Source of the DNA: Proteromonas lacertae
Taxonomy: Eukaryota; Sar; Bigyra; Opalinata; Proteromonadidae
Assembly: GCA_002245135.1 (NCBI GenBank)
Contig: NGBS01000001.1
Coordinates: 372,001 to 436,000, forward strand
Length of the DNA stretch: 64,000 nt
Direction: 5' to 3'
This document shows, piece after piece, positions 10,074 to 21,882 of this stretch (position 1 is its first letter; each line of letters starts with the position of its first letter). The notes under the pieces were generated by a model. The model was not told where the DNA came from. It did no database searches and worked only from the letters and a program-made list of their open reading frames with translations. Position numbers and translations under genes: made by a program.

Positions 10074-13000
10074 ATGTTTCCTAAAACTGGTATTGATGCT
10101 GATTATTATTTGCATTAGGAAGAGCATTAGTGAAGCAAGTACTATCAGGTGATACTGTTGTACTACTTCGTCAACAAGTATAAGCATTTTTTGTGTTTAT
10201 TATTCTAGGATGGTAAGCCAATTGAGCTTCAAATGAGTTTATCTTCCATTGTAGCACCAAAGATTGCACGTGGACCAGATACAGAAGAAGAACCTTTTGC
10301 TTTTCAAAGTAGAGAATTCTTAAGAAAGTTAGTTATTGGTAAAAACATCACATACAAAGTTGAATACAAAGTAGAAGCTATTAAAAGAACATTTGGAGCA
10401 TTGTATTTGGATGAAAGTGTTGTGAAGAAGATAGTTAGAGAAGGATGGGCTAGTGTAAGAATTGACAAAACCAACAACAAGAGTGGAAGAAGTGAAGATT
10501 ATGAAGAATTACTGGAATTAACAGATTGTGCAAAATATCAAAAGAGTGGTATTTTTGGTGATTTATCCTCAGGAAGACGTCAGATGAAATGGATGTTACC
10601 AGATCCAATGCAATTCTACAAAGATATCAAAGGAATTCCTCAATATGGTATAGTAGAATATGTAAGAGATGGAAGTAGTTTTAAAGTCTATTTACCTCTT
10701 CATTCAATGTTAATTACATTAAATTTAGCAGGTGTAATCTGCCCACAAATAAACAAACGAAATGAATTAGGTGATTTAGTACCAGAACCATACTCAGTAG
10801 AAGCTAGATATTTCAGTGAATTAAGAGTATTGAATAGAGATATATTAGTGTATATTGAAGGAGTTGATAAGAATGGTAATTTTATTGGATCATTTGAACA
10901 TCCTTGTGGTAATTTATCTGAGGAATTATTAAAAGCTGGTTTAGGTACTATTACAGAATGGTCTATTCAATTTACTAATGCAACTAATGTAACTGCTTTA
11001 AGGAGAGGACAACAATATGCTAAAGATCATAAGATGAGATTATGGAAGAATTATGTATTTATATATATATATATATAACTATTATAAAATGATGTTATGT
11101 TATATATGCGAACAGGGCAGGGTCAGATCTCCGTGATGGGAGTTAAATGCTGTGAAAATCGCATCTGATTATATATATATATCTTTATCTCTCTTTATAT
11201 ATATATTACCTAAGTGATTAATATATTGCGAAACGGGCGGTCTTATCTATTTGAAATGCTGTGAAATCGCAAATGATAAAATCTATAAATATTCTATATT
11301 ATTATTCATTAATTCTTATATATATATATTCAATAGGTTGCTCCAGTAATAGTTGGTGCTACTGATTTCACAGGAATAATCTCTGAAATCTTAAATCCAG
11401 ATTGCTTAATAATCCTATGTGGAGATAATCCAGATTCACCAATTAGAAAGATCTATTTATCCAGCGTAAAAACACCCAAAGCATTACCAGATGGTCCAGA
11501 GCCTTATTACTATGAAGCTAAATCATTAGTTAGATCAAAATGTATTGGTAGAAGAGCTGATATTCATATTGATTATACTAGAAAAATGGAACAGAAAGAT
11601 GGCACAGTACAAGAGAGATATTATGCAACTGTATTACTAATAGATAATAGCAGTCTAAATATTGCTGAAGAATTATGTTCCAAAGGTTTAGCAAGTGTTA
11701 TTCATCATAGACAAGATGAAGAAAGATCCTCTAAATATGACTCATTAGTTGCTGCTGAAGATGATGCTAAAAGAAATCATAAAGGAATGCATAGTAACAA
11801 AGAACCACCATCTGTACATATTAATGATATATGTGGTAATCCATCCAAAGCTAAACAAATGTTCTCTTTCTTAGAGAGAAAGAAGACAATGAATGCTGTT
11901 GTAGATTATTGTTTTAGTGCTTCAAGATTTAAGTTACATATTCCAAGTGAGAATTGTGATATTATGTTTTCATTAAGTGGTGTAAAGTCTCCTAATCCTC
12001 CAAAGACTATTAAAGGTAAAGATATTGAAGGAGAACCATTTGGATTAGAAGCTTTGAATTATACAAAGTTTTATATTAATCAACATGATGTAGAAATAGA
12101 AATTGAATCAATTGATAAGAATGGATTATTCTTAGGTAATTTAGCATTCTACAATAATACAATTCAAGTTAGTAGTGGTAAGAAGAGACAAAGGGAAATC
12201 TTATCAATCTTATTATTGAAACAAGGTTATGCTTCAACTATAAGTTATACCATTAATAAAGTAAGAGATAGAGAAATGCTATTAGGAGCAGAAAAACATG
12301 CTCAAGATTTACACTTAGGTATTTGGAAGGATTATAATCCATCAACAGCAGCAGCTATTTCATCACCTACAAGATTAAACGATCAAGTAATTAAAGGAAA
12401 AGTAACTGAGGTAGTTGATGGTAAACACTTTTATATTATGCCATTAGAGAATAATATCAGAGAGATTGAAGATATGATGAATAGATTTGGTAAAGATGTC
12501 GGTATTCATTCATGTAGTGAAATCTGTATAAAATTAAAGAAAGGAACAAGATGTTTATCTTTATATGATGATAATACTGGATTGAAATGGTATAGAGCTG
12601 TTTTAATAGATTACAATTTGAGTAAAAATCAAGGAACTATTTTCTATGTTGATTATGGTAATACATCAACAACCTCTTTAATCAACTTAAGACCTTGTGA
12701 AAATGAACATTTCAAATATCCATACCAAGTTAGGCAATGTGAATTAAGTGGTGTATTATGTCCTGATGTTGATAAAGAGTTTGGAGTGGAATGTGCTGAA
12801 TATTTAAGTAGTTTGATTTATGATAGAGAAATTATTGTGAAAATGTTAAATAGAAATGAACCCTATGAGACTATTGTTTATACTGATGGTGATAATAAAA
12901 TTATTAATGAAGAAATGATCTTACAAGGATTTGGTAGATATTATAAGAAGATTGAAAAGAGATATCCAAGTGAAAGAGAGATTTGGGCAAGATTAGAAGA

Positions 13001-13088
13001 TGCACATTATGATGTTGCTAAGAGTCGTTTGAATTTATTCAGATATGGTGATTTAGGCTTTGATGACGATGATGATGAAATATTCTAA
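10074..13088 (+). CDS. SND1: Tudor staphylococcal nuclease (Tudor-SN, p100)
   Basis: Four exons (10074-10089, 10119-10177, 10209-11054, 11337-13088) join to 890 residues, close to the usual length of about 900. Repeated staphylococcal-nuclease-like domains occupy roughly residues 1-650, recognisable by repeats such as VLSGDTVV, FGALYLDE and SPNPPKTIKG...EPFGLEA. A Tudor domain follows (GTRCLSLYDDN, WYRAVLIDY, FYVDYGN), interleaved with the last SN domain. The family binds RNA and acts in splicing, transcription, RNA decay and stress granules. The first two introns are 29 and 31 nt, normal for this window. The third, 11055-11336, is 282 nt and carries two structured elements described separately. 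All splice junctions preserve the frame. The identification is very secure; catalytic activity of the individual SN domains was not judged. Confidence 0.93.
11106..11168 (+). ncRNA. Structured intronic element, copy A (pseudoknot-capable)
   Basis: A G+C-rich island inside the A+T-rich third intron of the Tudor-SN gene. Helix P1 pairs 11106-11111 with 11159-11164 (6 bp). Five nt later P2 pairs 11117-11120 (GCAG) with 11150-11153 (CTGT). Two nt after P2 the strand TCAG (11123-11126) can pair with CTGA (11165-11168) outside P1, giving a pseudoknot. An apical hairpin CTCC/GGAG (11129-11132 with 11139-11142) sits in the loop. AAATG precedes the P2 3' strand and GAAAA separates P2 from P1. Copy B repeats this design with different bases in the helices. 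The class is not recognised; a ribozyme, small RNA or splicing-control element are all possible. Confidence 0.5.
11226..11279 (+). ncRNA. Structured intronic element, copy B (pseudoknot-capable)
   Basis: Second element in the same Tudor-SN intron. P1 pairs 11226-11231 (TTGCGA) with 11267-11272 (TCGCAA). Five nt later P2 pairs 11237-11240 (GCGG) with 11259-11262 (CTGT), with one G-U in place of copy A's A-U. Two nt after P2, TTATC (11243-11247) can pair with GATAA (11275-11279) outside P1. AAATG again abuts the P2 3' strand and GAAA separates P2 from P1. The apical hairpin of copy A is missing. Spacing is kept while the pseudoknot sequence is entirely different, which argues for a selected fold. 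Confidence 0.5.
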
Positions 13089-13170
13089 AATCACTATCTC
13101 CTAAATCTGTATTTTGTGTGTGTGTTTTGAGTATAAATACATAACATAACAATAATAATAAAAAGCAAAA

Positions 13171-14838
13171 TTAAAAGAATGAGCAAAAACTATTCAATTC
13201 GATTAAATTATCTTCTTCTGTTTGACAGGTAACTGTTTCTTTAACCACTTTTGGAGCTAATGGTCTGTATTCTTTCTTCATACCCATCAAATATGTTCCA
13301 GCAGATCCAAAAATCTCTAAATCCTTGTTCAATTGTCTTCCAACTCCTTCTAAAAGAACAATACTAGTAAACAAATTAACAAATTTACTGTCCAAAGTTA
13401 CACTATGTCTACAACAAGATGACATTACTTGACTTAAAACTGCAGCAATTTGAATCCTTGAAATTAAAAATTTCTCATCTTCTTTACAATTCTCACTTAT
13501 CTGTTGCATTTCTTCACAAAACCCGACAGGATCAATTACTGGACAACTATTTGGCGGTTTTCTTTCAATTAACAATACACCACATCCATATCCATCTCCT
13601 TCATCTAATTTAACAAATAAATCAATAAAATTCTTTCTTTGAGTAGCAGCTAATGAAAAAACAATCCCTGCATCAATTACACTCAAATGTGGTTGATTTG
13701 TTTCTTTATTGATTCTGATAATGATATTTCCTGGATGTAAATCACCATGAACAAAATTATCAACTAATAACATCTTCAAATAACCTCTTAATCCAATATT
13801 TGATATTGCCACATCATATTTTGATGGAATTGTCTGTAAATAATTCGATAATAATTGTCCTTTTTCAAAACTTTCAACTAATACAGTTTCTGTACAATAA
13901 TCAGTATATGGTTTTGGAAAAGATATTGTTTTATCATTAGCAAAATTTTGAGTGAATTTCTCCAAGTTATTTGCTTCATTTCTCAAATCACATTGCAACA
14001 TCATTGATTTAGAAAATTGAATACACATATTCGGTAGATTCAATACTCCCATATAAGGTAAATAATCCAGAAGACAAGCACAAGTATACATTATGTATAA
14101 ATCTCTATTTACTATTTCTTTTATATCTTTTCTTAACACTTTTATGGCTACATCTTCTCCTGTTGATACTAATTTTGCTTTATATACAGAAGCAATACAT
14201 CCAGAGCCAATTGGAGTTTCATTAAAATCAGAAAATATATCGCTTAATTTACTGTTAAATTGTTGTTCGATTATTTTCTTACTGTATTTTATTTTTTCAT
14301 TTTTTACTTTTGCTTGCAATGTGCTTAATAATTTAATGAGTGTTGATGAAAATAAGTCAGGACGAGTTGAAGCCCATTGACCTAATTTGATAAAAACTGG
14401 TCCAGCATTATGAACTTCCCAAACTAGTAATTTGTACCAATATTTTGATAGAATTGGTAAAAATAACATTGGTGATGTTATTACTACTGGTCCAAAATAT
14501 ATAACTAAATGAAAGAATCTAAACCAAGTTCTAAAAAAGCTGTATATTCTTTTAAATATCCCACATATAAAGGAGAATATACTAAATGTTTCTTCTGTTG
14601 TTGGTTCTTCCAATAAAGGCATTATATCAGAAGGAGGTGGATGTGAGATGTGTTGTAATATTGGTTTTGTTTGGATTTTGGCATTACTTGGTTTGTGAAT
14701 TGCATATAAGAGAGTTGGTCCAAGAACAATTGAGGACGAACAGATCTTTGTGGATGGCTTACGAAATAAAATAGGATTCTTTAAGAATATATTAGGTTTA
14801 AAATTGTGAAATAATATTCTAGTTCTTGAAAAGAACAT
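13171..14838 (-). CDS. ADCK2: Mitochondrial ABC1/UbiB atypical kinase, ADCK2-like
   Basis: A single exon of 555 residues. The ATG at 14838 opens a basic, aromatic N terminus typical of a mitochondrial presequence, followed by TM-like segments. The UbiB signature is complete: the KxGQ motif (FIKLGQWASTRPDLF), an Ala-containing nucleotide loop (GSGCIASVYKA), the ATP lysine (VAIKVLR), the ExD-type motif (LRNEANNLEKF), the catalytic loop FVHGDLHPGN and the metal-binding DAG (SVIDAGIVF). The KLGQWASTR form is what I know from the ADCK2 branch, which is linked to coenzyme Q and lipid metabolism in mitochondria. It is transcribed towards the Tudor-SN gene, ending 83 bp from it. Secure as UbiB; the ADCK2 subgroup is probable. 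Confidence 0.85.
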   Translation of the reverse strand: MFFSRTRILFHNFKPNIFLKNPILFRKPSTKICSSSIVLGPTLLYAIHKPSNAKIQTKPILQHISHPPPSDIMPLLEEPTTEETFSIFSFICGIFKRIYSFFRTWFRFFHLVIYFGPVVITSPMLFLPILSKYWYKLLVWEVHNAGPVFIKLGQWASTRPDLFSSTLIKLLSTLQAKVKNEKIKYSKKIIEQQFNSKLSDIFSDFNETPIGSGCIASVYKAKLVSTGEDVAIKVLRKDIKEIVNRDLYIMYTCACLLDYLPYMGVLNLPNMCIQFSKSMMLQCDLRNEANNLEKFTQNFANDKTISFPKPYTDYCTETVLVESFEKGQLLSNYLQTIPSKYDVAISNIGLRGYLKMLLVDNFVHGDLHPGNIIIRINKETNQPHLSVIDAGIVFSLAATQRKNFIDLFVKLDEGDGYGCGVLLIERKPPNSCPVIDPVGFCEEMQQISENCKEDEKFLISRIQIAAVLSQVMSSCCRHSVTLDSKFVNLFTSIVLLEGVGRQLNKDLEIFGSAGTYLMGMKKEYRPLAPKVVKETVTCQTEEDNLIELNSFCSFF

Positions 14839-14947
14839 TTTATTCAAATGTTGCTTGACAGTAATCAAACCTATACATATTTTTTTCTCCTCAAAAAAAA
14901 CAAGATTAGAATATTATAAAACCTAATTCACTAAATTAAATTTCCAT

Positions 14948-16629
14948 TTACCTCGTGGATCTTAATCTAAGCATTAATATATACTTATGGATAAGATGCA
15001 AGAATAATCCGATTATTAACACTCCAATGATGAAGTAAAACTGTAAATTACTATTTTTTGCATAATTCTGTTGCGATAAACTACAATTATCATCAGATAT
15101 TGTATTGTACAGTAGTAATTGACAAGATTGTGACAATGTCTTTCTATCAATTTTAAATAAGTCATTAATTTGATTCTCAAATGGTTTTGACATAAAATCC
15201 ATAGCAATTGTTCTATTAAATTTAATAATATCATTATAGCAACTGTAATGATAGCTTAATTGCCTTAATAACAGTTGATATATCATGAGTTTTTCTCCCA
15301 ACATACTTGTATAAGAATCACTTCTCTTTGATTCAATATACACAAATATAATCATTACTATAAACAACAAAGCAATAATTGGTAATAAAGGAATTAAATA
15401 ATTCGCTTCACAACAAGATTTATACCTCTTTTCATCACCATAATAATCCTTAATATCACTTGTTTGTAATTTAGTCTTAGTATTTTCTTTTGTCATTACT
15501 GTAGTAGTAATATTTGTTGTTGTAGTATGTATTTGTGAAGGAGGAGGACTTGATTTAAGAAATGTATCAGGTATCACTGTAATATTCGAAGATGGAACTG
15601 ATAATTGTTGTAGTTGTTTCTGTTTTGCTAAATATGGACATTTCTTTATTGGAGATTCTTCATTACTATCACTATCATCATCCATCGGCAATAATGAACT
15701 AATCATTACTATAATATTTAGACATTGGACATTTTGCTGCTTCTATATTACTGATATCATCCAATTCATCAAAAATATTCACTGTTTCTGGAGATGAAGA
15801 TGATGTAGGTGAAGATGAAGATGAAGGAGAAGATAAAACATTATTACTATTGCTATTGTTTATATTATCTAATGTTAGAGTATAATTCTCTTCTACTTCT
15901 TCTTCATCATCATTACTGTTATTATTATTATTATTATTATTATCAAATGGAGGTAATATATCTTCTGTTTGTTGTATTAATTTCATTAATTGAGATTGTT
16001 TGTATATATTAAATGAATTCTTTTGTTTTTGACTTACAAACTCTTGCCCTGTTGATGGAGTTCTTCTAGAACAACGTATTTGAAATGGAGGTGATTGTAT
16101 TCTTGTGACACATTGAAATAATCTTTTAGATTTATCAACTGGAGTTACAAACATAAACAAAAAAACAATGACAATTATAATCTTGGTTTTTGGATGTTTT
16201 GTATGGATAATTCCATGCTTTCAACTCTTTATTTACATGTACTTCATATCTCCATATGTTCTCATCAAGCATGTCTTTATTAGCCACTGTCCCATAATAA
16301 AATCTTCTGTAAGAGTTTTTTGAAAACAATTCATCTGTAGATATTAGGTCTTGTGGTTTTAAAGAAATATTATTCTTGAGAATTGAAGAGAATTCTCCAA
16401 CAATTAGGTAAGGGAATTCTTCATAATCAAGGTTAGTGAGTATTTCCACTTTTACCATTTCTCCGCAAAAGCCTCCTGACTAAATGATAATATTATATTC
16501 TTATTATAATACTCTATGTACACCGTTTGAGTGATTTGGGAAGCATAGTACGTTCTTAACCATATCAGACTTGTTATTTCGTCTGTAACTCTGACACCAT
16601 AATATAGATGGCGAAAAATATAATTCCAT
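14948..16629 (-). CDS. Unrecognised protein with Asn/Ser-rich middle and two C-terminal TM segments
   Basis: At first sight this is three overlapping reading frames, but two short introns with less common starts join them in frame. One is 34 nt beginning GTCATT and ending CCAG (near 16133-16166). The other is 25 nt beginning GTCTAA and ending TTAG (near 15698-15722). A further intron, 16480-16551, links a short first exon. The product has a conserved-looking N-terminal segment (EFPYLIVGEF), a Ser/Thr-Pro rich part, runs of Asn, Asp/Glu and Ser, two CP-containing repeats (AAKCP, IKKCPYLAKQ), and two TM helices near 15340-15400 and 14980-15030 enclosing a Cys-containing loop. I recognise no family. 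The start and first exon are the least certain part. Confidence 0.5.
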
Positions 16630-16682
16630 GTGTGAAAAGAAAAAATGAGAAAAAACAAGTCAAACAAGTATTCAAGCTTATA

Positions 16683-17412
16683 TTAATCTAAAATATCATC
16701 TAACCATTGCTCCAGATCTTCTGTTTCATCTTTACCTTCTATATACATAATATAAAAAAAGAATACCTGGTTCTTTTACATTCTCTACCTTCTTTTCATC
16801 TTTTTCTTTCTCATTTAATTCATTATCTTTAGTATCTTTCACAACTGTGTTTATACTGATTAAATTATCTTTATCATTCACTTTATTTGTTTTTAGAGTG
16901 GTATTTATTGATTGAGATGAAGTAAGTATTTGTACAGGAGGTGGATTAGGTTTATTCATTGAATAATTATTAATTTGATCTTCATTTACATAAATAGGAT
17001 TAATATCCAGTATTTTAGATAATGGAATATTTTTTGTTTTATTAGTTAATATTCTTAGATTCTAAGTTGTTTAATTGATAGAAATATACAAGTATTGTTC
17101 TTGAATCTGTATTTGGATGTTCTGGTAGTTTTTTATTAGATGAAAATGCTAATGAATCTACATTATCATAACTTATTATCGATATATATACCATTCCAGT
17201 TAATATTCGTTATTTTATCATCATTATCTTCATCAATTTCTGCATATCGTGATTCATTGCTTTCTAACTCTATAGGTTTTGGTTTTGGCTTTATTTCTAT
17301 TATTTGCGGTTATAATAAAGATTATATACCATTTTCATCTTTATGATTTTGATTATAATGTGAATATTTCTTTTTCTGAGCTCTAAAGTTTTTAGGATCG
17401 AATTTATGCATG
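16683..17412 (-). CDS. Small acidic/basic protein with Aven-like C terminus
   Basis: Exons joined by 25-35 nt GT-AG introns give a protein starting MHKFDPKNFRAQKKKYSHY and ending EDLEQWLDDILD. The tail resembles the ELEEWLDSMI end of the cell-death regulator Aven. A central hydrophobic stretch (LRILTNKTKNIPLSKILDI) could correspond to the Aven core. The region between is Lys/Asp/Asn-rich and probably disordered. Its start codon lies only 47 bp from that of the divergent gene at 17460. The Aven link rests on a short motif and is tentative; otherwise the product is hypothetical. Confidence 0.42.
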
Positions 17413-17459
17413 ATTATATAATATAGGCTTGATTCTAAACTTGATATAAATTATTTTTT

Positions 17460-17943
17460 ATGAGTGAGAAGCCTGTGGTGGTTAAATTTGTTGATCCATC
17501 TGAAAATAGAAAAAGAAATACATCTGTCAATAAGAAAAATGTATTGAAATGTTGATATATTAATTATATAGAAAGATGAATTGAAAACAGCTCCAGTTAA
17601 GCGAAAATCAGGTTTATTATTCAGTGAAGATGGACAGGGATTAGATATCAACAATTTATATAAAGATGTAGAAGGTGCTGCACATCAAGATTTAAAGAAA
17701 TTCAAAAAACATCAATATGAAATGTCTAAATTGGGAATAACAGTAAAAGACAATTATAGACGTCCTTTAGACATGTTGATAGGAATGAGAAAGAAACAAA
17801 AAGAAAGAATTCAGCATGCTGTTGATAGCGCAAAACAGAGTGGTAGAGTATTACCTATTGGATTTGATAAAATATTGAAAAAACCAAGAAAGCCAAGAAA
17901 GAAAGCAAAAACTGATGATAATCCTTTAAAGACTTTTAAATAG
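17460..17943 (+). CDS. Small lysine-rich protein, possibly nucleolar
   Basis: Two exons split by a 31-nt intron (17541-17571) encode about 150 residues, beginning MSEKPVVVKFVDPSENRKR and ending in TAG. The middle is predicted helical (YEMSKLGITVKDNYRRP, LIGMRKKQKERIQHAV). The C terminus is strongly basic (KKPRKPRKKAK), as in nuclear or nucleolar proteins. No family was recognised. I considered the ribosome-biogenesis family C1orf131/DUF4602, but its hallmark GAKPPK motif is absent. It shares a 47-bp divergent promoter region with the Aven-like gene. Confidence 0.55.
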
Positions 17944-18015
17944 CCATCATTTATCGTATTATAGTTTTATTTTTATTTCAAACAATAACAAAAAAGAAAT
18001 AAAACTTAAAAATAA

Positions 18016-21000
18016 TTAAGGTTTTCTGTTTCTAAAAGAAATTACAGATCTAGCTTTCTTAAACGATAATCTTGTACTACCAGAATACACCGAACTAGCT
18101 CTTCTAGCGGGTCTACCATACGAATTCTTAATGACTTTGCAATTAATCTTATCTATTGTGATTTGACCATTATAGGTTCTATCTCTTCTTCTATCACTAT
18201 ACCACTTCCTTGACAAATCATAAACACTATAAATATGTCTAACATAATGATATAATTCGGGAATCATATCAACATTAATAGGTGTTATGTGTAAGGGAAG
18301 TGGAGTTTTATAATCATAAAATAACATATAAACCTGATAACTATACAAATATAACAATAATATATATACATTAATCTTCTAGCATAACAATCAGATTTAA
18401 AATGTTCATTCAATAAATACCACATCATATTGGCAATTTCAATACTCTTCATATCATTTCTACCTTCTTCTTTATTCAATTCTTTTGCTATTTTTAGATT
18501 AAATGTTTGATAGAATGGATCAATAAATCGTCTATATGGATATTTATATATATTCACATTCATTACACCAGCAAGTTGTTCTAAAGCAGTATATTTCACT
18601 TCAAAGTTATTTTCATTTTTTATAAAGTTCAACACATACAACAGGCTTTCTTTTGCTACTTCTATATCATTATATCCAAACCAAATATTTAGTCGAATAT
18701 ATGATTCAATAGCAGCAGATCTAATACAAGGGGGATTTAAACTATCTAAAAATCTACTTATATTAACAATATCAATTGAATCATCACATAAACCACCTAA
18801 AATATATAAAATACAATAACAACGCAAAGCTGAACATATATCTTCATTGTAATATAGTTTATCAATATCATAACTTTGTAAATACCTTACAATTTGTATT
18901 TCTATTCGTTTATAATCAGGTTGTGGTGGATGAACTGATGTTATTGATTGTAATAAAATACTTATAAATGGTTTCATATTAATCGAATAATCATCAACTA
19001 TAAACTGTTCTGAAATTGATAGTAATATATCCGATATGATTTGTGGATGTAAATTATCATTTTTACATTTAATCATCGTGAGTGATATAATATAAGCTTT
19101 TTGAAGTATATAAATATCGATTGAATATTGATTATTATTATTGTTGTTATTGTTTCTATTATTATTAAATGGTTGAAATAATTCTTTACTTAGCAATTCA
19201 ATTTTATCATAATAGTTTATTTCTACTTCTGATGCATTTAATGGTGATATATTATAATAATATGCAGCTAAACAGAATATAGCTTCAGCTCTGAGTTCAG
19301 TTATTTGACTTTTATCAATTATAAATGTATATAATTCCTCAGCTACTTTGGGTTGCTTTATTCTGCTCAAACATCTCAATGCCTCTATCTTTGTTAATGG
19401 ATCGTTGTTGTTGTATAGCTGTTCACTCCACATCTATATATATATAAACATAAATAATAAAATTAAATAAATATATACATAATAATTTGGTTGTCCATTT
19501 TGTCTATTATCAGTTGTTCTTGTCATTAGCATTTTCTTATTTATTACTCTTGGCCAAGTCATTAATGGATCTAATAGTACATATTTCACTATTGTTTCTG
19601 ATTTTGGCTTTTTCATTCTATTTTCACCATTTTGCGATATGTTCAAATCATTAGTAGAAGATGACATATTCGTATTTGAAGAGTCTGATAAACCAGGATG
19701 AGAAGCATAAGATGATTCAGATATTAAACCAACTTTACTATAATTATAAACACCTGATGTCTCTTTAATAGATAGTGAAAATGTACCAATAAATAATGTG
19801 TTAATATCGCCATTAGTTGGTTGTTTTGGATTAAATATTAGTTTGTGGTTCTTTGAATCATAAAATGTGGAAAATTCCAAGATTGGAGTTCCACTATCAA
19901 ATATAAATTGTCTACTGAAATTATTAACTATATCTCTTCCTTGACTGTTTGATTCAATAAACGTAAGAAATGAATGAGTGATTAATAACCTTGGGAAATC
20001 ACTATCACTTTTTAATAATTCACTTTCATCTAAATTTGATGGTTTTACTAGTGTTAATGGATTGATTTCTTCTAATACGAATTGATATGGTAATTTATAA
20101 AATTGTGGGTTGATTATTGTGGAATAATAGCAATTGTATATTGGATCATAAACAACATTATCTAAAACTAATTATATATATAATAATATAATATAATATA
20201 CTCTCATAGTTATCATCTACAGGTAAGTTATTATTTGGTGGTTTTATTGTATTCATACATACCTTAATCTCAGGTTCTAATACAGAAAGTAAAGAATCTA
20301 TTTCTATTCTTTCTTTATTAATATAACCATATGATTGAGTAATCATAAATTTCAATATTTTTGTAAATATATCAGGTGTAATTTGATTGGACAAACATGT
20401 CACAATTAATGCACTTTTTGCTGTAATATATTGACAATGTTCAAATGAATTATCCATTAATATAGCTGATTTCACTGGAACTAATGGTCTCTTCAATTCC
20501 TGCTCATAATACTGTATAAAATCAATCAAATATTGAATATGTAATAATCTTTGAGTAGCACCTCTTTCACCTCCAATTAATTCACTAATGTAATAAGAAC
20601 TAAGATATGAATTTATTCCAATAGCTATCCATTTATCATTCCAAATACAATTGTTTATTAGAAATCCAAACCATAATGATGCTGCTTCCATACTGATTAG
20701 TGATCTAAATTCATATTCTCCATCTACTGTGGTATTAGATGTTAATAATGTAGAGTTTAGATAGATTATATTCGAATTACTTGTACATTTACATGGTAAA
20801 TTATATACATAAACCAATGTTAATGGTAATTTCAAATCATCCATAATTGTTGGATATTCGATTTTTAAGAAGTTTAAATAGAAACTAATCACATCAATTA
20901 ATACTTCATATCCTTTCTCTATATCACTCTTAAATCGATCACATGGTAGTACGCAGACGTTAAGATATGGGAAATCGATATTGTGATTGATGAATTCAAA

Positions 21001-21882
21001 TGGACCAATTGTAATAGAGATACAGGATGGATGTGTTGGTATTGGGAGATTATAAACATAGATTATTTTATCATCATCTATGCTATTCAGTAAATCTACT
21101 AATATCCCTGAACAAATGCATTTCATGCTTCGTGGTACTGTTATGTAAAATTCCCATTCATATCTACTGCCAATATTGTCACAACATGGTATCCACATTC
21201 GTGTATTACAATTAAGTGAATCATTTGAATCTGTACTGTAACTTGGTATATTTGAATATAAATGAGGTGGATAATTAGATGATGAATTAGAATCTTCGTT
21301 TCCTTCAACATATAATATTCCATTACCATTATTTGTCCAATTTACTTTATATTCTACTCTAATTAATAATGGAAGATTGATATAACTAGGATATGATTTT
21401 TCAACTGTTTCTTTACGTTTTTGGAGGTATTCCTGTCCATGTGAGTAATGATCGAGTATTGAAGGGATGTCAATAACTAACTCCCCAAAATTTGATACAT
21501 CCATTTCACCTCTAATATGACTATAGAATGAACGCAAATCTGGTGAATTTTCTGGAACAACTTTCTCAATGTAAGGATACAAACAGAATCTAGTTTCAAG
21601 CTATTTTCAAAATAGAGAAATAATGTTATACTCCATTGACTTTTACTTTTAAAACTTCACAACACCTGCAATTGAGATGAATTTGGTGCATGTTTGTAAT
21701 AAATGGACTTAAATATATTTCTGTGTATCCTACAAAGCATTTCTTAGAAAAATCTGAATTATTAAACTGTTAGAATCTATACCTGCTTCTAATACAACTC
21801 TTTGCTTCAATATTCGATAACCACTTTGCGATTTTGGACGTTTCACTGATTGATCAATATGACCAGCAGCATTATGATCCAT
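18016..21882 (-). CDS. TAF2: TFIID subunit 2 (TAF2), M1-aminopeptidase-like
   Basis: A multi-exon gene starting at 21882 (MDHNAAGHIDQSVKRPKSQS). Short introns join the N-terminal beta domain (YRILKQRVVLEA, FVGYTEIYLSPF, HLNCRCCEVLKVKVNG) to the aminopeptidase-like fold (MWIPCCDN near 21195, ITIGPFEF near 20995). The zinc-binding HExxH of true M1 peptidases is replaced by MEAASLWFG, as expected for TAF2, which is catalytically dead. The C-terminal half (18285-19433) is a HEAT-like helical array (LTKIEALRCLSRI, AEAIFCLAAYYY) and ends in a basic tail. TAF2 contacts core promoter DNA in TFIID. Roughly 1,100 residues, near the family norm. Low-complexity Asn runs interrupt the HEAT region. Confident identification; some internal splice sites (19430-20160) were not all resolved. 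Confidence 0.85.

Noticed and set aside
11106-11279. C/D-box snoRNAs, hammerhead or HDV-like ribozymes in the Tudor-SN intron
   Set aside because: TGATGG and CTGA occur in copy A only and not in the right frame of boxes. The CUGANGA core of hammerhead is absent, and the helix order lacks the P4 arm expected of HDV-like folds.
15699-16160. Separate gene overlapping its downstream neighbour by eight bases (ATGATTAG)
   Set aside because: A 25-nt GTCTAA...TTAG intron joins the two frames exactly, so one spliced gene is simpler than bacterial-style overlap.
16452-16667. Minus-strand open frame rich in Phe, Ile and Tyr
   Set aside because: It runs through intron-like sequence; another frame in the same place joins to the downstream exon.
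17460-17943. Assignment to the C1orf131/DUF4602 ribosome-biogenesis family
   Set aside because: The family's GAKPPK motif is missing; only a generic basic helical pattern is shared.
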